DNA of 10,212 nt from Ochromonadaceae sp. CCMP2298. Lineage: Eukaryota > Sar > Synurophyceae > Ochromonadales > Ochromonadaceae. Under the pieces are notes generated by a model. The model was not told the DNA's origin and searched no databases. It saw only the letters and a list, made by a program, of their open reading frames with translations. Positions 6,275 through 10,212 of the stretch are shown here, piece by piece. Numbering within the stretch: position 1 is the stretch's first letter; every line of letters starts with the position of its first letter. Position numbers and translations under genes: made by a program. The stretch is taken from the NCBI GenBank assembly GCA_026770595.1, contig MU634113.1, forward strand, positions 1 to 10,212, written 5' to 3'.

Positions 6275-6694
6275 TCAAATGGATGGTGGAAGCGGGAACT
6301 CCCTCAGCACACTCTCGCTCGCCCCGATGCCCAGCCCAGACATCTCCCTCTGCACTATCAGCTCCTGGCGACGGTCATAGGCCGCTTTGCGCTGCTTGTT
6401 GTACTCTAGTCTGTCTTCTGCGGAAACTGCATCCACACCACCCAGACCCACACCTCCCACACCACCCACACCAACACCCACAAGCCGAGCTCGCAGAGCC
6501 ACCAGGCCCTCGATCTGCTGCCCCATGCGCGACTCGACACGCTTCAGAGTACTCACGCGCTCGCCCCCGATCTCCTTCTCGATCTGGTTGAGGATGCTGT
6601 CTTGCAGAGTGGAACCCCTGTTCCCGCCTCGCAGAATGGCCTCTCTCTGCGCAGACTTCTCCCAATCTGACAACGCTTTATGCCCATTCGCCAT
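6275..6694 (-). CDS. Small uncharacterised helical protein with Gly/Val linker
   Basis: From the ATG at 6694 the frame gives 139 aa (start MANGHKALSDWEKSAQREA). An in-frame ATG at 6742 would add 16 residues rich in Arg and Trp, and I prefer the internal start because charged, protein-like sequence begins there. Residues 1-70 look helical and polar (SILNQIEKEIGGERVSTLKR, RMGQQIEGLVALRAR). Residues 72-88 are a Gly/Val repeat encoded by tandem GTGGGT units. Residues 92-120 are again strongly charged and helical (EDRLEYNKQRKAAYDRRQEL), followed by a short hydrophobic tail ending FPLPPSI. There is no signal peptide or membrane segment. I do not recognise the family. Basic coiled-coil-like composition would suit a structural or cytoskeletal protein, but that is a guess. 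Excising the linker as an intron would shift the frame, so a single exon fits best. Confidence 0.65.
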   Translation of the reverse strand: MANGHKALSDWEKSAQREAILRGGNRGSTLQDSILNQIEKEIGGERVSTLKRVESRMGQQIEGLVALRARLVGVGVGGVGGVGLGGVDAVSAEDRLEYNKQRKAAYDRRQELIVQREMSGLGIGASESVLREFPLPPSI

Positions 6695-7203
6695 GTGCCC
6701 TCTGCCTCTGCGTACCACAGCGGAAGCCCAGGAAGCCAGCATTGCAGAGCAGCACGCGCGCTTCGAATGTGTGATGGTGTTCTCAGCAGAGCCAGCCTGG
6801 ATTCCAAAATAGTTTGTTGTATACCGGTACAGAAAATGCCCTTTTTTCTTCCCCTAAAATATATTTTCGCTTCAAGGGGGACTTGTCCCATATTCCTAGC
6901 ATTTGTGCACCTATTTACGCCATTACCTGATTAACTATGTCCAATAGACGCCAAGAGACGGCAGGAATCATTCCCTCTTTTGGATTTTTGAGAGCTCTCC
7001 AAAGCTGGGGCAGGTCCTGAGAGCTGTGGAAAGAAAGCGGCCAGACGAGGATTCAGAAGGGTTGTTCACAATCCAAGATTCAGCTAGGGCTCATTCTGTA
7101 TCTGCATCCTTCTGTTACCGTCCTTGTGCCAATAGAGACAGACTGCGCTGACAGAATAACGCTCTTTTGATCGACTGCTTTGGCCCCCAGCCATCACCTC
7201 AAC
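6695..7203. promoter_or_regulatory. Divergent intergenic region (small helical protein / glycosyltransferase)
   Basis: The two genes diverge from this 509-bp stretch, so it should contain both promoters. Visible items are the palindrome TACCGGTA at 6822-6829, an AT-rich block (CCTAAAATATATTTTCGC, about 6855-6872) and GTGCACCTATTTACGCC at about 6905, which recalls the GTGCCTATTTCAA of the KCTD-like promoters. The frame of the glycosyltransferase is closed by a TGA at 7168 and has no earlier ATG. Confidence 0.4.
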
Positions 7204-10072
7204 ATGCGCAACGGCACCCTTGTAATTTGTGTGCAGAACCTGGACTTCAGCGGAGCCAACCAGGTGGTGCACAACATCGTGCAGGGGCGCGTACACGACA
7301 GGTGAGCTTCCCTCTCCTCTCCCTCATGAGCCTTCATTGGAACGCCTCGTGAGCCGGCTTGGCGCCTCGAACCTACCCGAACCTTATGTCCTTGTTCTTC
7401 TCGTAGTCCTTATACCTTACCCCCTTCTGGCCTTTATCTTTATCCCGTATTTATTTGACTGTTGACTGCTTTCTGCTCCTCTGCTCCTCTGATCCTCCAC
7501 TCCTCCGCCCCTCTGCCCCTCCACTCCCCCACTCCCCCACTCCTCCACTCCTCCACTCCTCTTACTCTTCTCCCCAGCAATGTGGTGGTGCTCTCTCCTA
7601 AGATCGGCTCTTTCGCGGCTCGCTTCGTGGACTCAGGCGCGGCCATCCGCATAGGAGAGCTGCAGCACCTGCTGAACGAGGTGGGTGTCGGATGTATATG
7701 CTGTTATATGCGTTATATATGTAAATTGCTGCTGTGTGTCTGCTGAGTAGTGGGTCGTTTCGAGTGTCGCATGTTACACACTCACTCACTCACTCACTCA
7801 CATTCACCTCTATCACCCCCTCCCCCCCTCACCCACTCACACACCTCCGCCCACACCACCTCCCACACTCTCACACTCCCACACTCCCACCCCCACTCGC
7901 AGATCCGAGACGTGTTCTGCATCATCTGCAACACCATAATGACCGCCCCCATTGTGGTGGAGATGTCCACTAGAGTGCACCCAGTGGTGTGGATCGTAAG
8001 TCTATTGCCCACACACTCTACTGCCACTACTGCCACTGCCCCTACTGCCCCTACTGCCCCTACTTCTCCCTATTCTGCCTACTCCCGCCACTACCACCCC
8101 TCCACTACACCTTTACTCCCACCACCACACTTGCACTCCACCCCCCCCATACCCCTTACCCCTCCTCTAAATATGTATTAACCCACCCCATCTATGTGAC
8201 ACCTACCTATTAAACCCACCTTAGCTGCACGAGTGGTGGGACGATGCGGAGATCGTAGAGAACCTACGTATCCGTAACTACACAGACTTTACCCTGGACA
8301 CGGTACGTAAATAACACACATACATACTACACATACATACTATACATACATAACACACATACATAATATACATACTATATGTTCTATGCACATACGTTAT
8401 GTTGAATACATACTATATACAGCATATGCCATATCTAATCTGGCTTATACTTTCCTCCCCCCCCCCCCCCCCCCCCCTCTCTACCCCTCAACCCCCCCTC
8501 CCTCTCCCCCCCTCTCTCCCTCTCCCCCCCCTCTCTCCTACAGGTGAAGCAGGCCCTCGCCAAGGCCTCCATGGTCGTTACAGTTTGCGAGTCGCAGAGG
8601 GACCTCTACAAGCCCACCGCCCCCTCCGCCGTCATATTCGTAGGAGTGCCGGACCCGCTACCCAGGTGCGTTACCCTCTTTCCCCTGTTATCTACCCCCT
8701 GCTCTCTTCTCCTACTACCTGCTCTCTGCCCCTGCCTTACCCCTATTATCTACCCCTGTTATCTACCCCCTACTACCCCTGCCTGTCCTTTAACCCCCTA
8801 TTATCTACCCGTGCTCTCTATGGCTCACACATGTATTAAACCCAACCCCTCTATGGCACACACACATTAAACCAACCCCCTCTATGGCACACCTATTAAA
8901 CCCTCCCTCTCCTCCTCAGACACGTATCAGGCGTCATCGAAGGCACCCGCCCCGCCTCCCGCTCCCTGGGCAACCTTCTGGACTTCATCCCAGTGGTCAA
9001 GAACGGAGATGTGTTCAACCTCCTGTGCATTGGTAAGTACTCTATACACTACTACAGTATTAACCTGTAAACTATACTATACTACTCTACTACCCTATAC
9101 ACTACTACTACATACTAAACTAACACATAACCTCCAAACCCCCTATACCCTATACCCTATACCCTATACCCTATACCCTAACCCCCATACCCCCCATACC
9201 CCCCCATACCCCCTCTAGGCATCGTGTGCCCTCGCAAGAACCAGCTCTGGACCATCAAGCTCTTCAAGCAGTTTGCGCAGGACAAACCCTCTGCGCGCCT
9301 CAAGGTGAGTATAGTATATATAGTATATAGTATGTATAGTGTGTGATATGTATATCATATAGTATTGTATAGTATAGTTCGCGCAGGACAAATCCTCTGC
9401 GCGCCTCAACGTGAGTGGGGGTGTATTCCAATATCCTATAGTCCTGTATAGAAAAGTATACACTTTATTACTCATATAGTGCTAAGTGTAGACTGTACCC
9501 GTTTTCCGGCACTTACACACCTTCCTATTCCCCCTCCTATCGTCACACCCTATACTCCTCCTATATACTCCCACCACTACTCCTACCACTACTCCTACTA
9601 TCACTCCACACCACTCTACTACTACTACTACTACTACTACTGCAGGTGGTGGGCTGTCGCTACACCCGCCAGTACGAGATGGACTACATCAACAAAGTAA
9701 GGAATCTATCATCAACCACCCTCTACAAATGTCTTTTATTGCTGTTAGCCTACTGTGTATCTGTCTTCTATTGCTGTTAGCCTACTGTGTATCTGTCTTA
9801 TGAAGCCAGTAGATGGACTACACCAACAAAGTAAGTGGTATGGGATACTGACGGGAGGATGGGAGACGGCTTACTTTCTTGTCTCATCCTGATCTAATGT
9901 CTTCCCGAAAATATTAATAATATTTATCCTACTCCCCCACATCTGTCTACTAACCACATAGGTCAAGGAGGAGATCGGGGAGGACACCCGCATCACCCTG
10001 CACGACGTAACGGACGACGTGGACCCGCTGTACCAGGAGGCGGACGCGGTCATCCTCACCTCGCTGAACGAG
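7204..10072 (+). CDS. GT4-type (Glycos_transf_1) glycosyltransferase, nine exons, 3' end outside window
   Basis: Exons 7204-7301, 7578-7680, 7903-7995, 8225-8302, 8544-8665, 8920-9032, 9219-9304, 9646-9696 and 9962-10072 join to 855 nt, 285 codons, with no internal stop. All introns are GT-AG (276, 222, 229, 241, 254, 186, 341, 265 nt; the ninth is open). The N-terminal Rossmann half starts LVICVQNLDFSGANQVVHNI, typical of GT-B enzymes, and includes NTIMTAP, VVWILHEWW and MVVTVCES with VIFVGVPDP near residues 135-163. The C-terminal half starts at about residue 199 with LLCIGIVCPRKNQLWTIKLF (the G-x-x-x-x-K/R-N/G-Q nucleotide-binding loop) and ends ITLHDVTDDVDPLYQEADAV then ILTSLNE, just before the expected E/P motif. 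The E-x7-E donor-site motif should lie in the next exon. It probably transfers a sugar from a nucleotide-sugar donor. The acceptor is unknown. No signal peptide or membrane helix is seen in this part. Confidence 0.88.
7460..7575 (+). repeat. CTCC-rich microsatellite tract before exon 2
   Basis: CTCCTCTG, CCCCTCTG and CCACTCCCCCACTCC units of 8-9 nt fill the second half of intron 1 and form a very long polypyrimidine tract up to the acceptor TCCCCAG. Confidence 0.75.
7777..7902 (+). repeat. (ACTC)n and CACACTCC repeats in intron 2
   Basis: Five or so ACTC units at 7780-7800 are followed by C-rich, CACACTCCCAC-type units to the acceptor CTCGCAG at 7902. Confidence 0.75.
8020..8224 (+). repeat. 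Repeat-rich 3' part of intron 3
   Basis: CCACTACTGCC/CCCTACTGC units are followed by two copies of the TATTAACCC/TATTAAACCC element (about 8176 and 8209). The second is preceded by CTATGTGACACCTACC and lies about 10 nt from the acceptor at 8224, as in copy C introns and intron 5 of this gene. Confidence 0.65.
8310..8398 (+). repeat. ACATACATACTA repeats in intron 4
   Basis: Tandem CATACATA/ACACATACATACTA units occupy the first part of intron 4. They are simple-sequence DNA without coding potential. Confidence 0.75.
8457..8477 (+). repeat. 21-base C homopolymer in intron 4
   Basis: An uninterrupted run of 21 C lies in the polypyrimidine region upstream of exon 5. Run length is likely variable, and sequencing or assembly error is possible. 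Confidence 0.9.
8816..8908 (+). repeat. About 32-nt tandem repeat before exon 6
   Basis: Three units begin CTCTATGG at 8816, 8849 and 8880 (periods 33 and 31). Each continues with CACAC and then ATTAAACC, and the last ends close to the acceptor CCTCCTCAG. They match the intron repeats of copy C and of intron 3 in this gene in both content and period. Confidence 0.75.
9050..9218 (+). repeat. ACTACTATA-type tract and CCCTATA minisatellite in intron 6
   Basis: The first part is an AT/C mixture with ACTACTATA and a TACTAAACTAACAC branch-like string near 9113. From about 9141 to 9181 come five or six exact CCCTATA units ending CCCTAACCCC, then ATACCCCCC units to the acceptor CCTCTAG at 9218. Confidence 0.75.
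9376..9417 (+). repeat. Intronic copy of the exon 7 3' end plus donor
   Basis: This 41-42 nt stretch repeats 9270-9311 with about three mismatches, 106 nt downstream. It covers the last 35 bases of exon 7 and the donor. The copy reads AACGTGAGTG where the original reads AAGGTGAGTA. It looks like a local duplication that left a second donor inside intron 7. Confidence 0.85.
9617..9641 (+). repeat. (CTA)n microsatellite next to the exon 8 acceptor
   Basis: About eight CTA triplets run to the acceptor TGCAG at 9645. It replaces a normal polypyrimidine tract. Confidence 0.8.
9731..9799 (+). repeat. 32-nt direct repeat in intron 8
   Basis: Two nearly identical 32-nt units (9731-9762 and 9763-9794, one mismatch), starting GTCTTTTATTGCTGTTAGCC and GTCTTCTATTGCTGTTAGCC, are followed by a partial GTCTT. 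They differ in content from the TTAAAC repeats but have the same unit length. Confidence 0.9.
9806..9836 (+). repeat. Intronic copy of the exon 8 3' end plus donor
   Basis: CCAGTAGATGGACTACACCA and the following AACAAAGTAAGT repeat the end of exon 8 and its donor (9669-9702) with a 3-base deletion and one or two substitutions, 134 nt downstream. It retains a consensus donor, GTAAGT, arguably better than the real GTAAGG. Confidence 0.85.
9947..9961 (+). promoter_or_regulatory. TACTAAC branch site and acceptor of intron 8
   Basis: TACTAACCACATAG is a yeast-type branch consensus followed within 9 nt by the acceptor AG at 9960-9961. This gives the best view of what the splicing signals of this organism look like. 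Confidence 0.65.
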
Positions 10073-10092
10073 GTACCCCCATGAATACTACT

Positions 10093-10212
10093 GTCTAGAT
10101 GTCTAGATGTCTAGATCTCTCTCTGTCTCTCTGTCTCTCTGTCTCTCTGTCTCTCTGTCTCTCTGTCTCTCTGTCTCTCTGTCTCTCTGTCTCTCTGTCT
10201 CTCTGTCTCTCT
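10093..10212 (+). repeat. Octamer array, 15 units, at the window edge (intron 9)
   Basis: Three GTCTAGAT units, one CTCTCTCT and eleven GTCTCTCT units follow in perfect 8-nt register (120 nt), and continue past the window. The array lies in the intron after exon 9, whose donor is GTACCC at 10073. Confidence 0.9.

Noticed and set aside
7734-8839. His/Pro/Ser/Thr-rich frames in the glycosyltransferase region
   Set aside because: They read through simple-repeat introns. The spliced frame gives a continuous GT-B protein instead.

Overview
The window comes from an intron-rich microbial eukaryote. The protein-coding exons are GC-balanced and short. They are interrupted by GT-AG introns of about 95-340 nt that are strongly C/T-rich on the sense strand and full of simple and tandem repeats. 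One intron has a textbook TACTAAC branch site close to the acceptor. I cannot name the species. A free-living protist, perhaps a metamonad-type lineage, is only a guess. There is no bacterial-style operon, no rRNA or tRNA, and no CRISPR array.

Layout, left to right: (1) 81-225 (+), the last exon of a KCTD-like BTB protein (copy A). (2) 722-1540 (-), a two-exon SOUL haem-binding-family gene, convergent with copy A. (3) 1957-2769 (+), a complete intronless KCTD-like gene (copy B), divergent from the SOUL gene. (4) About 2971-3801, a non-coding block with inverted repeats at its ends, about a dozen AGCATAATGCT-type palindromes and a 25-nt tandem repeat. It looks like a non-autonomous DNA transposon. 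(5) 4185-5817 (+), a second complete KCTD-like gene (copy C) that I resolve into six exons, 274 aa. (6) 6275-6694 (-), a small unknown helical protein. (7) 7204 to beyond the right edge (+), nine resolved exons of a GT4-type (Glycos_transf_1) glycosyltransferase, cut by the window end inside intron 9, which runs into an octamer array.

The genes do not form an obvious pathway. The clear relationship is the tandem family A-B-C. B and C share promoter sequence and coding sequence, A and C share the position and phase of the last intron, and A and B share a 3' flanking element. B has none of the five introns of C. The strongest unusual signals are: two consecutive glycosyltransferase introns that each carry a second copy of the preceding exon's end plus its splice donor; an intron repeat of roughly 30 nt, centred on TTAAAC/ATTAACC, shared by introns of unrelated genes; and the palindrome-studded inverted-repeat element between B and C.
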